DNA of 64,000 nucleotides from Penumbrarchaeum sp964445525 (GCA_964445525.1 CAYULA010000014.1:12390-76389); one strand, 5' to 3'. Counted from the first letter of the stretch, positions 26,431 through 37,100 are shown. Notes: a model not told the origin generated them from the letters alone. Made by a program: numbers and translations.

Positions 26431-27801
26431 ATGAGGAACATTTTCAGAGCTTACGACATCAGAGGAATCTGGGGAGAGGACCTGGGTCCGCAGGGTTGTC
26501 TTGACATAGGAAGGGGCCTCGGAGCATTCCTGAGAGAGGACCTGGGCATGAAGAGAGTTGTCGTCGGATACGATGTGAGGACCACATCTCCTTCATTCAA
26601 CGGAGCTCTCACTGCCGGTCTACTGTCCTCGGGAGTCGATGTTACATCCGTGGGAAGATGCGGTTTCGGGGTTGCCATGTTCGCCGGATCCCATTCGGGA
26701 GCCGATGCATCCTGCTTCATAACCGCATCCCATCTGACCCCGGAATGGAACGGCCTGAAGATCTATTTCGGTGACGGTGTCGGATTTCCCGAAGAACATA
26801 TCATGGCCGTAAGGGACCGGGTAATGGAGAAGAGGTTTGTCCATCCCTCATGGAAAGATGCGGGGTCCTTCATGGAAGAAGATTATCTGGATCGATATGT
26901 GGATTTCTGGAAGTTGAGGTATTCGAACCATTTCAAGCAGAGAAAACCCAGGATCGCCGTGGACTGCGGAGGAGGGGCCATGACACTGAGTGCCCCTCAG
27001 GTCATGACAGCTGTCGGAGCCGAGGTGGAACTCGTAAACGGCGAGACCGATCCTTTCTTCAGGGGAAGGCCCTCCGAACCCAAACCCGATAATCTCGTGG
27101 AGATGAAGGATAGGGTACTGGAAAAGGATCTGGATTTCGGTGTTGCATTCGACGGGGACGGTGACAGGGCCGTGGTGGTTGACGATACCGGAAGGTTCCT
27201 ATCCACCGATAGACTGGGAATAATAATAGCCTCGAACCTGGTCGCGAAAAACCAGGGAGGTCTGGTACTTGCCAACGTTGAATCTTCCATGGCAGTGGAG
27301 GATGTTCTGGTACCGATAGGAGCCAGGGTAAAGAGGATCAAGGTGGGCCATACGTTCCTCACACTGGAAGCCAAACAGCACGAAGCGATCTTCGGCGTGG
27401 AAAAATCCGGACACCTGATAGTCCCGGAACATGTCCTCTTCGACGATGCGATCGTTGCCCCTCTGGAGGTGATGAGGATAATCAACTCAGAAGGAAGGAA
27501 ACTTTCTGAAATTGCGAACGAGATCCCTCAGTATGAAACCGATTCCAAAGCCTTCAATTGTCCCGATGACCTAAAGTTCCAGGTGGTTTACAATCTGAGA
27601 GAGGAGCTCAAGAAAACCAAAGAAAAGGTCAACGACATGGACGGTGTCAGGGTTGACATGGAGGAAGGATGGGTCCTCATAAGATGCTCCAACACCTCTC
27701 CAGTTATCAGGATGACGGTAGAGGCAAGGTCAAAAGCTTCTCTCAAAAAAATTGCAGATGAATATTCTAGTATGCTCGAAGAAGAAATTGAAAGGATATA
27801 G
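26431..27801 (+). CDS. Phosphomannomutase/phosphoglucomutase family enzyme
   Basis: This 456-residue alpha-D-phosphohexomutase converts hexose 6-phosphate to hexose 1-phosphate for nucleotide-sugar synthesis. It opens with IFRAYDIRGIWGEDL. The phosphoserine loop is ITASHLTPEWNGLK (canonical TASHNP, here with L-T), the metal loop is AFDGDGDRAVVVDD, the sugar loop is GVEKSGHL and the phosphate-binding loop is RCSNTSPVIRMTVEA. ATG 26431 was preferred to TTG 26428; AGAGGTCG precedes it and a TATAAAG lies at about 26406. It could feed the GT4 glycosyltransferase at 7.8 kb. Confidence 0.93.
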   Translation: MRNIFRAYDIRGIWGEDLGPQGCLDIGRGLGAFLREDLGMKRVVVGYDVRTTSPSFNGALTAGLLSSGVDVTSVGRCGFGVAMFAGSHSGADASCFITASHLTPEWNGLKIYFGDGVGFPEEHIMAVRDRVMEKRFVHPSWKDAGSFMEEDYLDRYVDFWKLRYSNHFKQRKPRIAVDCGGGAMTLSAPQVMTAVGAEVELVNGETDPFFRGRPSEPKPDNLVEMKDRVLEKDLDFGVAFDGDGDRAVVVDDTGRFLSTDRLGIIIASNLVAKNQGGLVLANVESSMAVEDVLVPIGARVKRIKVGHTFLTLEAKQHEAIFGVEKSGHLIVPEHVLFDDAIVAPLEVMRIINSEGRKLSEIANEIPQYETDSKAFNCPDDLKFQVVYNLREELKKTKEKVNDMDGVRVDMEEGWVLIRCSNTSPVIRMTVEARSKASLKKIADEYSSMLEEEIERI

Positions 27802-27809
27802 ATGTAAAT

Positions 27810-28271
27810 TCACTGCCCCTTTCTCTGTTCGGTGAGGTTCTTGATATTGGCCAGAACAGCATCCATCATCTGCCTGTACTTCTTCCTTTCGTTCATCCTC
27901 CATTTCAGGTTGAATCCCATTGATTCGATCCTGTAATCCAGGGAGGAAGTAAGGAGTGTGCCGTAAGGTCTTGTTTCCAGGTTGATCTTCAGAATTCCGA
28001 ACATGGGACCGTCCACAACCTCCAGTTCTATGAACTCCTCGTGATGCATGATCTTTATTTTCAACTTGAGGGGTTCCTTCATTCCCTTCGGGGCCAGATC
28101 AACGGTCTGACCGAGCTTCATTCTGGGATCGGGAGGAAACCCAAGTGTTCCGGTATTTGTCTGCCCCCACATCCTTGCCAGGTCTATGTTCGTCAGTACG
28201 GAATATACCTCCTTGGGAGGAGCAAGCACCTCTTCTAGATTCTCCTCTTTACCGACGGAACCCAAAGACAA
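27810..28271 (-). CDS. SRPBCC/START-fold protein
   Basis: This 153-residue protein looks like a polyketide-cyclase/START-like fold: LAPPKEVYSVLTNIDLARMW, a run of beta strands and a long C-terminal helix (MMDAVLANIKNLTEQR). Such proteins bind hydrophobic ligands; the ligand here is unknown. The N-terminal ~12 residues may be disordered. It is convergent with the phosphohexomutase gene and divergent from the MarR gene, so its promoter shares the 28272-28403 region with the MarR palindromes and it might be co-regulated. Confidence 0.65.
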   Translation of the reverse strand: MSLGSVGKEENLEEVLAPPKEVYSVLTNIDLARMWGQTNTGTLGFPPDPRMKLGQTVDLAPKGMKEPLKLKIKIMHHEEFIELEVVDGPMFGILKINLETRPYGTLLTSSLDYRIESMGFNLKWRMNERKKYRQMMDAVLANIKNLTEQRKGQ

Positions 28272-28335
28272 TCACCCCATTAAAATACCGATCAAGCTGA
28301 GGGGTCATGTCATTATATCTAAAAAACATTTGCGC

Positions 28336-28345
28336 GGACCGGTCC
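28336..28345. promoter_or_regulatory. Perfect palindrome GGACCGGTCC in the MarR promoter region
   Basis: This 10-bp perfect palindrome lies nine bases upstream of the larger MarR-type palindrome, between divergent genes. It could be a second operator or part of the promoter of the START-fold gene. Confidence 0.4.
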
Positions 28346-28353
28346 AGAATAAT

Positions 28354-28371
28354 TAGTTGCGCACGCAACTA
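28354..28371. promoter_or_regulatory. Candidate MarR operator
   Basis: The sequence is an inverted repeat, TAGTTGCG-CA-CGCAACTA, with 8-bp perfect arms, the usual size of MarR-family sites. It abuts a plus-strand TATA box (TTATATAA, about 28372-28379) located about 25 bp before the MarR ATG. A bound repressor would block TBP, giving autoregulation of the marR-MATE operon. Confidence 0.7.
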
Positions 28372-28403
28372 TTATATAACACGCTTCCTTACAAACAAGG
28401 GCA

Positions 28404-28844
28404 ATGACAGATGATCCGAGTTCCACAAGATCCTTCGGAAGATCCATCTCCAGGCTGAATGTATACAAGAACATCTACATGAGCAGGGCGCTGGAGCCAT
28501 ACGGAATCGGATCAGGACAGTATATTTTTCTTCTATACCTCTACCGGATGGAAGGGGCCTCCCAGGATGAGCTTACGGATAAGATTCTGGTTGACAAGGC
28601 CACAACAGCAAGGGCTGCCAAGAAACTGGAGGAGAAGGGATACATCAGAAGGATCAGGGATAAAGACGACGGAAGGATACGGAGACTGCAGTTGACAACC
28701 AAGGGGATGGAGTTCGAACCAATCCTGAGGAAAATAATGGATGAGTGGACCTTTGGTCTTACATCAGGTCTTTCCGAAAGTGAGAAAGAGGACCTCCTGG
28801 ACCTTCTTGAGAAGATGGAGAACAATGCAGGGGGTATGATTTGA
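28404..28844 (+). CDS. MarR-family transcriptional regulator
   Basis: This 146-residue winged-helix dimer protein has the MarR layout. Helix 1 contains LNVYKNIYMSRALEPYGIG. The HTH reads SQDELTDKILVDKATTARAAKKLEEKGY, the wing IRRIRDKDDGRIRRLQLTTKG, and a C-terminal dimerisation helix ends at LLDLLEKMENNA. It heads an operon with a MATE exporter whose start codon overlaps its stop, and has a strong palindrome at its promoter. It very likely represses the operon until a ligand (a drug or metabolite) binds. Confidence 0.93.
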   Translation: MTDDPSSTRSFGRSISRLNVYKNIYMSRALEPYGIGSGQYIFLLYLYRMEGASQDELTDKILVDKATTARAAKKLEEKGYIRRIRDKDDGRIRRLQLTTKGMEFEPILRKIMDEWTFGLTSGLSESEKEDLLDLLEKMENNAGGMI

Positions 28845-30220
28845 AGGGAAAGACCCAGGGTGTAAAAACCCTCCTGGGGAATCCAAGGAAGGCCATAATC
28901 AAGCTCTCGATACCGATGATCATCGCCATGTCGGTGCAGACGATCTACAACGTTGCCGATGCGGTGTGGGTGGCGGGCCTTCCCGATGGTGAGAATGCTC
29001 TTGCGGCGATAGGATTGTTCTTCCCCTTCTTCTTCATGATAATGGCCCTGGCAACCGGAATCGGAGTGGGGGGAGGAGCTGCGATTTCCAGGAGGATAGG
29101 GGCCAAAGACAAGAGTGGAGCGGATAACGTTGCCGACCACATGATCGTGCTTGTTATTGTCATATCCATTCTCTTCACTGTACCAATGTTCATTCTCTTT
29201 CCCAGGATCCTGGAATTGATGGGAGCCGGCGAATCTCTCGGCCTCTCGGTCGGTTACGGGAGGATAATCATAGGTTTCTCGTTCATAATATTCTTCAACA
29301 ACATCACCAACGCCATATTGAGAGCGGAGGGAGACACGAAAAGAGCGATGATAGCAATGGTTATCGGCTCCGGTCTCAATATTGTCCTAGATCCGGTTTT
29401 CATCTATATTTTCGATCTGGGTGTGGAAGGTGCCGCCTGGGCCACCATGCTTTCCTTTTCCATCACCTTGTTGATAATGTTTTACTGGTTGTTTCTGAAG
29501 AAGGATACATTCGTAACGTTCAATCTGAAGGATTTCTCTTTTCGCTTTCATATACTGAAGGATATAATGAGGGTCGGGCTGCCTTCTTCGCTACAGCAGA
29601 TGTCCATGTCCTTCAACATGATCTTTCTCAATACCATCGTTTTGGAGGTCGGGGGCGATTACGGTGTTGCCGTCTTCTCCACCGGATGGAGAGTGGTTTC
29701 AATGACCGTACTGCCTCTGATGGGGATAGCCACAGCCCTGGTATCCGTTGCGGGAGCGGCATACGGAGCCAGATCTTACAGGAAGCTGAAATTGTCCCTG
29801 AGATATGCCATAAAATTCGGTCTTACAATCACGATCCCGGTTTCCATAATTATTTTCGTATTCGCACCTGTTATCGTTCTTGCTTTCACCTGGTCTGAAA
29901 GCTCTTCCAACCTGAGAGGAGATCTCATAATTCTACTTCGGTTCTTTTCCCTGATGCCCTACACGGCAGCCTTCGGTATGCTTTCAGGTGCTGTTTTCCA
30001 GGCCATCGGGAAAGGCTTCAACTCGCTTGCAGCCACGATAATCAGAACGGTTATTCTATCTCTTTTGTTCGCTTTCCTGCTTGGAATAGTACTGAATTGG
30101 GGCCTTCGAGGGGTATGGACAGGAATACTATTCGGAAATGCGGTGGGAGCCTCCCTGTCATATCTCTGGATAAGATATCACCTCGGAGGGCTTATCAAAG
30201 GACGTATCGCCGGAGAATGA
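28841..30220 (+). CDS. MATE-family multidrug/Na+ antiporter
   Basis: This 459-residue membrane protein has about 12 helices in two six-helix halves, as in NorM/DinF-type MATE exporters. Family motifs include LSIPMIIAMSVQTIYNVADA near the N-terminus, GIGVGGGAAISRRIGA and LRAEGDTKRAMIAMVIGSGL. It uses cation gradients to export amphipathic compounds. Translation starts at a TTG that overlaps the MarR stop codon (TTGA). Its TGA abuts the stop of clpB on the other strand. Confidence 0.93.
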   Translation: MKGKTQGVKTLLGNPRKAIIKLSIPMIIAMSVQTIYNVADAVWVAGLPDGENALAAIGLFFPFFFMIMALATGIGVGGGAAISRRIGAKDKSGADNVADHMIVLVIVISILFTVPMFILFPRILELMGAGESLGLSVGYGRIIIGFSFIIFFNNITNAILRAEGDTKRAMIAMVIGSGLNIVLDPVFIYIFDLGVEGAAWATMLSFSITLLIMFYWLFLKKDTFVTFNLKDFSFRFHILKDIMRVGLPSSLQQMSMSFNMIFLNTIVLEVGGDYGVAVFSTGWRVVSMTVLPLMGIATALVSVAGAAYGARSYRKLKLSLRYAIKFGLTITIPVSIIIFVFAPVIVLAFTWSESSSNLRGDLIILLRFFSLMPYTAAFGMLSGAVFQAIGKGFNSLAATIIRTVILSLLFAFLLGIVLNWGLRGVWTGILFGNAVGASLSYLWIRYHLGGLIKGRIAGE

Positions 30221-32851
30221 TCACTCATTATTCTCCACCGGTGCCAAAACCGAGACATCTGCCGAAAGCTTGGTTCCGTCATAGTCCACCTTGATCTTGA
30301 CTCCCTCTGTAACGCTGCCCTTCATGAGTTCCATTGCGATCAGTGTCTCAAGGTCCTTCTGGATTATCCTCTTCAGAGGTCTGGCTCCGTAAACCGGATC
30401 GTATCCCTTTTGGGCTACATGGTCCTTTGCCGATTCCGAAAGTTCCACTTCAATGGACCTGTCAGAGAGCCTCCTGTTGAGGTCCTTGATCTGAAGGTCC
30501 GTGATGGACCTGATCTCCTCAAATCCCAGTGGTTTGAATAAGACGATATCGTCAACCCTGTTGAGGAATTCGGGTTTGAACTCCCTTTTGAGGACCTCAT
30601 GTACTGCTTCCTCGATTCCCGGTCTGAAAGAACCGTCAGCATCAATGCCTTCCACTATTGCCGTGGATCCTATGTTGGAAGTGAGTATCAAAATGGTGTT
30701 CTTGAAATCGATGGTCCTTCCCTTGGAATCTGTGACCCTGCCGTCATCCAGTATCTGAAGCAGAATGTTGAAAACCTCAGGATGGGCCTTCTCTATTTCA
30801 TCGAAGAGGATTACCGAATACGGTTTCCTTCTGACAGCTTCGGTCAGCTGTCCCCCTTCTTCGTATCCTACATACCCGGGAGGGGCACCTATAAGCCTCG
30901 ATGTGGAGAATTTCTCCATGTACTCGCTCATGTCTATTCTGATGATGTTCTCCTCCGTGTCGAACATTGCTTCCGCAAGCGCCTTTGCGAGTTCGGTCTT
31001 TCCAACACCTGTGGGTCCCAGGAAAATGAAGGATCCTATGGGCCTTCTCGGGTCTTTTATGCCCGCCCTTGCCCTGATAACAGCTTCGGTCACTTTCCTT
31101 ACCCCTTCATCCTGTCCGACAACTCTCTGATGCAGTGTATCCTCAAGGTGGAGGACCTTCTGTCTCTCTCCCTCCATCAAGCGGTTGGTGGGGATCCCGG
31201 TCCATCTGGAGACTATCTCCGATATCTCCTCCTCGGTAACGACATCCCTTATCATTGTGGTGCCGTTTTTCTCCTTGATCCTCTTGTCCATCTGGGCAAG
31301 CTCTCTTTCCAGTGAAGGGAGCTTTCCGTGCTTCAACTCGGCAGCCCTGTTCAGATCATATTCCATTTCCGCATCTTCCAGCTCCTTTTTTGTTTCCTCG
31401 ATGATCTTTTTCAGCTGGGATAATGTCACGATATCCTTCTTTTCCCTGTCCCATCTCTCGGAGAGCTCTTCGGATTTTTTCTTCAATTCCTTCAGCTCCG
31501 CCCCGATCGTTTTCAGTCTCTCCTTGGATGCCCTGTCCTTCTCCTTTCTCAGGGCCGCTTCCTCGATCTCCAGTCTCATTACCTTTCGCACGAGTCGGTC
31601 CAGCTCCTCCGGTCTGGAGTCTATCTCGGTCCTGATCATCGAACATGCCTCATCAAGAAGGTCGATGGCCTTGTCGGGAAGGAACCTGTCGGAGATATAG
31701 CGATCCGAAAGAACCGCGGCGGAAACCAGAGATGTGTCCTTTATCGTTACCCCGTGGTGGACCTCGAATCTTTCTTTCAGACCTCTCAGGATGGAAATGG
31801 TGTCCTCAACCGAGGGTTCGTCCACCATTACCGGCTGGAATCTTCGTTCCAATGCAGCGTCCTTTTCGATGTATTTCCGGTATTCATCGATGGTGGTGGC
31901 TCCTATACAATGGAGCTCACCCCTGGAAAGCATTGGTTTGAGCATGTTCCCCGCATCGAGGGATCCCTCAGCCTTGCCGGTTCCGACTATGGTGTGAAGT
32001 TCGTCTATGAAAAGGAGTATCCTTCCCTGGGAGGTTTTCACCTCGTTGAGTACTGCCTTCAGCCTCTCCTCGAACTCTCCCCTGAACTTCGCCCCTGCGA
32101 CAAGGGAACCCATATCAAGGGCGAATATGGACTTGTCCCTGATGGAATCCGGGACGTCACCCCTGACTATTCTCTGGGCAAGTCCCTCAACGATGGCTGT
32201 TTTTCCAACTCCGGGATCACCGATAAGGACAGGATTGTTCTTGGTCCTTCTGCTAAGCACCCTTATTACCCTTCTTATCTCGTTGTCCCTTCCGATTATG
32301 GGATCCAGCTTCCCGGACCTTGCCTCCTCGACGAGTTCCCTGCCGAATCTTTCCAGGGGATCGTAACCCGCCTCGGGGGTTTCTGAATCCACTCTCTGAC
32401 GCCCTCTGAGCTCCGAAAGAGCCTTCAGCACGGGCTCTCTCTTGATTCCTTTTTTATTGAGGATCTTACCCGCTTCCGTCTTCTTTCCCTCATCGATATG
32501 GGATAGGAGAATATGCTCAACAGATACGAACCTGTCCTTCATCCTGTCTGCTTCTTCCTTGGAATCGGCAAGGAGTCTGATCAATCTGTTTGTGGCCACC
32601 ACGTTTTCCTCGCTGTAGCTCTCGCTTCCCATCTTTGGAAGGCTCTCAAGATAGGATCTTAGATCCTGGAGAATATCCCCGGGGTCCTTGTCAAGTTTTT
32701 CAATGATAAGAGGTACCAACCCATCCCTCTGATCGAGCAAAGCCGATAGGAGGTGTTCTCCGTCGAATGTCGGATTCCCCAGTCTCATTGCGGTTATCTG
32801 GGCATCCTGTATGGCCTCTCGTGACCTCTGTGTGAACTGATTCAGGTCCAT
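30221..32851 (-). CDS. clpB: ClpB/Hsp104 disaggregase
   Basis: This 876-residue AAA+ unfoldase works with DnaK to dissolve protein aggregates. It has a double-Clp N-domain (~1-145; FTQRSREAIQDAQ), D1 with Walker A GDPGVGKTA, a full coiled-coil middle domain (~400-520) and D2 with Walker A GPTGVGKTE and GYVGYEEGGQLTEAVRRKPYS. The middle domain distinguishes it from ClpA/C. ClpB is uncommon in archaea and was probably acquired from bacteria. AGAGGTG precedes the ATG. No dnaK or grpE lies nearby. Confidence 0.95.
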   Translation of the reverse strand: MDLNQFTQRSREAIQDAQITAMRLGNPTFDGEHLLSALLDQRDGLVPLIIEKLDKDPGDILQDLRSYLESLPKMGSESYSEENVVATNRLIRLLADSKEEADRMKDRFVSVEHILLSHIDEGKKTEAGKILNKKGIKREPVLKALSELRGRQRVDSETPEAGYDPLERFGRELVEEARSGKLDPIIGRDNEIRRVIRVLSRRTKNNPVLIGDPGVGKTAIVEGLAQRIVRGDVPDSIRDKSIFALDMGSLVAGAKFRGEFEERLKAVLNEVKTSQGRILLFIDELHTIVGTGKAEGSLDAGNMLKPMLSRGELHCIGATTIDEYRKYIEKDAALERRFQPVMVDEPSVEDTISILRGLKERFEVHHGVTIKDTSLVSAAVLSDRYISDRFLPDKAIDLLDEACSMIRTEIDSRPEELDRLVRKVMRLEIEEAALRKEKDRASKERLKTIGAELKELKKKSEELSERWDREKKDIVTLSQLKKIIEETKKELEDAEMEYDLNRAAELKHGKLPSLERELAQMDKRIKEKNGTTMIRDVVTEEEISEIVSRWTGIPTNRLMEGERQKVLHLEDTLHQRVVGQDEGVRKVTEAVIRARAGIKDPRRPIGSFIFLGPTGVGKTELAKALAEAMFDTEENIIRIDMSEYMEKFSTSRLIGAPPGYVGYEEGGQLTEAVRRKPYSVILFDEIEKAHPEVFNILLQILDDGRVTDSKGRTIDFKNTILILTSNIGSTAIVEGIDADGSFRPGIEEAVHEVLKREFKPEFLNRVDDIVLFKPLGFEEIRSITDLQIKDLNRRLSDRSIEVELSESAKDHVAQKGYDPVYGARPLKRIIQKDLETLIAMELMKGSVTEGVKIKVDYDGTKLSADVSVLAPVENNE

Positions 32852-32867
32852 TACATGTCACCTCTTG

Positions 32868-32899
32868 TAGTAAATACTAACTATACAACTTTAGGTTGT
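32868..32899 (-). promoter_or_regulatory. Inverted repeats in the clpB promoter
   Basis: Two short inverted repeats lie upstream of clpB: TAGTA-AA-TACTA (32868-32879) and ACAAC-TTTAG-GTTGT (32885-32899). A minus-strand TATA-like TTTTTTATAG lies at about 32919-32928, which places transcription start near 32895, inside the second repeat. A heat-shock-type repressor site is a reasonable guess. Confidence 0.4.
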
Positions 32900-32939
32900 T
32901 AATTGATAATGGATACTACTATAAAAAATTATTGCAAAT

Positions 32940-34124
32940 TCAGGTATCCGGGAGAGTGAAGAAGAATCTTGATCCCTTGCCATCACCTTCGCTTTCAGCC
33001 CATACCTTTCCATCATGGGCCTTGATTATCCCCTTTACGATAGCCAGACCCAGTCCGGTGCTGCCCTCAACCCTTTTTCCGGTCCTGTAGAACCTCTCGA
33101 AGATCCTCTCAAGCTCCTCGGGTCCTATACCCCTGCCGGAATCGCGTATCTCTACCTGAACCCCATTTTGCCTCTTTCGGGCTATGACCTTGAAATCCTT
33201 CCCCTCGGGTGAATACCTGTTGGCATTGGACAGGAAGTTGCTCAGAACCCTTCTGATTTTGTGGCGGTCAGCATTTATGATGAGATCTTCATCCATCTCC
33301 AAAGAGACCGATTGTTTCTTCTTGGATGCGGGACCTCTGATGTCGTCAACCGCCTCCTCCAGTAGGTTGCAAAGGTTGAGATTTTCCCTGTTGAGCTTCA
33401 TGGTTCCCATGTCCATTCTCGAGAGGTCCAGGGTATCCTGTCTCAGTCTTTCAAGCGCCTCTGAGGCCCTTTCCATGGTTTTGAAAATCCTCTTCAGGTT
33501 TTCATCCAGGGACTGGAAATAGATCTCCTCTATCATCTCGAGATTTGCCTTTATCACCGTGATTGGTGTGCCCATGTCATGTGATAATATCGATATGAAT
33601 TCGTTTTTTATGTTATCCGCATCCTTGAGCTTTTCATTGGTGATGGCGAGTTTGTTCAGGATCGATTCCCTGAGCATATTCTCCTGGCGCAGCTGCTTGT
33701 TGACAAAAAACATCTCGTCTCTCACTTCCTTGAGCTGCAAATGCGTGTTGACCCTCGCAAGAAGTTCAGGCGTATTGAAGGGTTTGGTAACATAATCCTG
33801 AGCTCCAACCTGGAATCCCCTGATCCTGGATTCCTCGTCGGTCTTTGCTGTCAGAAATATCACCGGTATGTCCATGGTTGATTCATTTTCTCTGAGTTGG
33901 CTGCAGGTTTGGTATCCGTCCATCTCCGGCATCATAACATCCAGAAGGATGATGTCTGGTCTGGATGCCTCGACCTTTTTCAGAGCATCCTTTCCGTTGA
34001 GGGCAAAGGAGATCTCGTAACCCTCGTCTCTCAGTATCGATCCCAGTATCTGAATGTTCTTTGGTACATCATCCACCACCAATACAGATCTCTTCCTTTC
34101 CGCATTACCTTCCTCAGGGATCAT
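32940..34124 (-). CDS. Receiver-histidine kinase (REC-HisKA-HATPase)
   Basis: This 394-residue protein has an N-terminal receiver (~12-128) with the acidic pair VVDDVPKN, the phospho-acceptor Asp in IILLDVMMPEMDG and the Lys in VTKPFNTPE. A short coiled coil leads to HisKA with H-box ILSHDMGTPITVIKAN, then HATPase_c (FLSNANRYSPEG, RDSGRGIGPEE, STGLGLAIVKGII). There is no membrane segment. Its ATG overlaps the stop of the giant hybrid kinase by 4 bp. Such a REC-first kinase can take phosphate from the upstream kinase and pass the signal on, forming a relay. It is the last gene of the TusA-DsrE operon. Confidence 0.92.
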   Translation of the reverse strand: MIPEEGNAERKRSVLVVDDVPKNIQILGSILRDEGYEISFALNGKDALKKVEASRPDIILLDVMMPEMDGYQTCSQLRENESTMDIPVIFLTAKTDEESRIRGFQVGAQDYVTKPFNTPELLARVNTHLQLKEVRDEMFFVNKQLRQENMLRESILNKLAITNEKLKDADNIKNEFISILSHDMGTPITVIKANLEMIEEIYFQSLDENLKRIFKTMERASEALERLRQDTLDLSRMDMGTMKLNRENLNLCNLLEEAVDDIRGPASKKKQSVSLEMDEDLIINADRHKIRRVLSNFLSNANRYSPEGKDFKVIARKRQNGVQVEIRDSGRGIGPEELERIFERFYRTGKRVEGSTGLGLAIVKGIIKAHDGKVWAESEGDGKGSRFFFTLPDT

Positions 34125-37100
34125 TTCACCAGCTCCCCCGTGTTCAAGTTGTTCTTGAGTTTCGATACCAGGTTGGAAGCTTTCCTCAAATTGTTTGTCA
34201 TCCCCTCGATATCGAACCTTCTCACATTCTCATTAAGGTCCGATCCCAGTCGAGAAAGCTCCTGTATGTCGAGGTCCCTTCCGAGTGCCTGAAGCTTATT
34301 GGATACCTCCTCCATTGAATCCATCGATGAGGTGTCTGTTGCCTTTTTCAAAGGCTCCTCCAATTCCCTGATGATTTTATCTGGTATCTCTGAAGAATCA
34401 GGTCTGTAGAAACAGGAAATATCGATCTCCCCGGATTCCGAGCAGGTTTTTGTTTCTTTCTCGATCGTGTCTTTCACCGCTTCATGTGGCAGGAAATTTG
34501 CCAGGTTTGATAACAGGTCCTCTTTCGAGAATGGTTTCAGCAATGCTCCGTTGAACCCTTTGAAGACCAGTTCCTCCTCCCCTTTTCTTATTATGGAAGC
34601 TGTAAGGGCTATAATCGGGATCTCCTCCATTTTCAGGTCTTTTCTTATGGCCTCCGCCGTTTCGAAACCGTCCATCACCGGCATTTTGATATCCAGAAGT
34701 ATCAGGTCTGCACCGTCCTTTGAAAGGACATCAAGGGCTTCTTTTCCGTTTTCGACCTCTGTTATCTGAAGGTCATGGGATTCAAGGAATCCTCTGACGA
34801 TTCCCCTGTTGCTCTCAACATCATCGGCCACAAGGATTCTGGATCCCTTGAACATTATCTTGCCCTGGAAATCTTCTCTCTCTATCTTTTCCCTTGCATC
34901 CGGTGATCTCTTTACGTCTTCTATGATTATGTGGAATCGGGATCCCTTTCCCACCTCACTTTTCAGTTCGATACTTCCGTTCATCATACTTATCAGTCTT
35001 CTGCTAATGGCCAGACCCAGTCCAGTTCCTCCGTACTTTCCCGAATCCTGCCCCTTCATCTGATCGAACATTCCGAAAATCCTCTCCTTTTCCTCCTCTG
35101 GAATGCCTATACCCGTATCCGAGACCATCAGATGAAGATCATAATTTCCATCTTCGTTGGGATTCACCCAGGATTTTATTGATATTCCTCCTTTTTCGGT
35201 GAATTTTAGGGCATTCCCTACCAGGTTCATCATTACCTGCCTGATCCTGACCTCGTCCAGATGTAGATCTTCGGGGATCTCACCTAGTATCTCATTTTTG
35301 AGGAACAGACCCTTTGAATCGGCCTTGTTTTGAAAGATCTTTTTCATCTCTTCGGTTAGGCTTGAAATACTGATAGGCTGATAACAAAGTTCCAGTTTCC
35401 CGGATTCGATCTTTGAGAGGTCCAGTATGTCATTTATGAGCCTCAGAAGTGTCTTGCCGCCGGACCTGATTGCGTCCAGGTATTCTTTAAGGGAGGGATC
35501 CTCGATCTTTCCGGAAAGAATCTCGGAGAAACCGAGAATTGCATTCATCGGAGTTCGGATTTCATGGGACATGTTCGCCAAAAATTCCGATTTCATCCTT
35601 GTTGCTTCCTCGGCCTCTCTCCTGGCTTTGAGCATCTCCTTTTCCGCATTTTTCTGTTTTGATATGTCCCGATATATCCCGTATACCGCTTCGAGTCTCC
35701 CTTCTATCGATATCGGAGTTCCGAGAATGGATACATCTATGAGTTGGCCGTCTTTTGTCAATCTTTTAGTCTCATTGAACAATGTCTTTCCATTTGAGAC
35801 CTGATTGGTAAGTGCCATGCCCTCTTCTTTCAGTTCCTCCGGAACTATCAGATCGTTTATCTTGCATCCCGATGCCTCTTCAGGTTTGAATCCGAAAAGC
35901 TCGGTAAAACCCCTGTTGATCCTCAATACACGGTCATCCCTGTCCAGTACGACTATGGCCTCAGGTGATCCCTCGAAAAGCTCCTCCATGTAGGCTTTCT
36001 GGACAGCCGTTCCATATTCTGCAAGTTTTATCTTGGTGATATCTGAAATTATTATACCAATATCCTCACCCGATCTGAAAGCTTTCATGGAAAACTGGTT
36101 CATTCCCGGATTCCAATTTGATACAAGCTCCTCGGTGAAATAGGGTTTGCCAGTTCTGAAAACTTCCATCAAAGCATCGTGTCTCTCGGATCTTTCCTCC
36201 AGAGGAACCAATTCCGTCAATTTCCTTCCGATTGCTTCCTCGAGAGGGACCTTGAATCTCTCGGATCCGGATTCATTTGCCATTATCAGCCTCATGTCTT
36301 TATCCAAAAGCATGAATCCATCAGTGGCGGAGTCCATGAATGTGGACAATCTCTCCTCGCTCTTTCTGAGCTCTTCTTCGGAATTTTTACTTTCAGTTAT
36401 ATCCTGCTGTGTTCCGGATAATCTTAATGCCCTGCCATTTTCATCCCTTTCGCTGATCCTTCCCTTTATGTGCAACCATCGCCAGGTTCCGTTTTTGGCC
36501 TTCACGCGGAACTCGTTTTCAATTTTTTCGGAAATAGTCTCCGGATTTAACCTCATATTAGAAAGTGCGGTACCTCTGTCTTGCGGATGAATCAGGTCCT
36601 TCCAGGAATCGAATCCCTTTCCAACCTCGTCTCGGTTGTATCCAAGAAAACTCAACCAACTGTCATCCATGTGGAGATTTTGTTTCTGAATATCAAGCTC
36701 CCAGAGACCGAGATTTCCGGCTTCAAGAGCCATATCAAGTCTTTCCCTTGATTTCCTTTCCATTTCTTCTATCTGCATTCTCTGTAGGAATTCTCCTATG
36801 AGCAAACCTGTTCTTTCTATCGTTTCCACCTGATCTTTCCTTAGGGAACGGGTATCATTCATGAAAATCAATATGAAACCCTTGTCTCCGCTTCCCAGTT
36901 TCATGGGAATCGAAAAAAGATTTTTTTCTTTGATGGGCATTTTAGAGACAGTTCCATCTCCGAGTTCATAGGTCCCGCTGAATGTTTCACCGGCAGAGAT
37001 GAATTCTTTTATTGTTCGTTTCATCTCTTTTTTTATGACATTGGTCCATATGTTTTTCTCGGAATCGTTTCCAATAATACCTTGGGAGTTGTCATCCATG

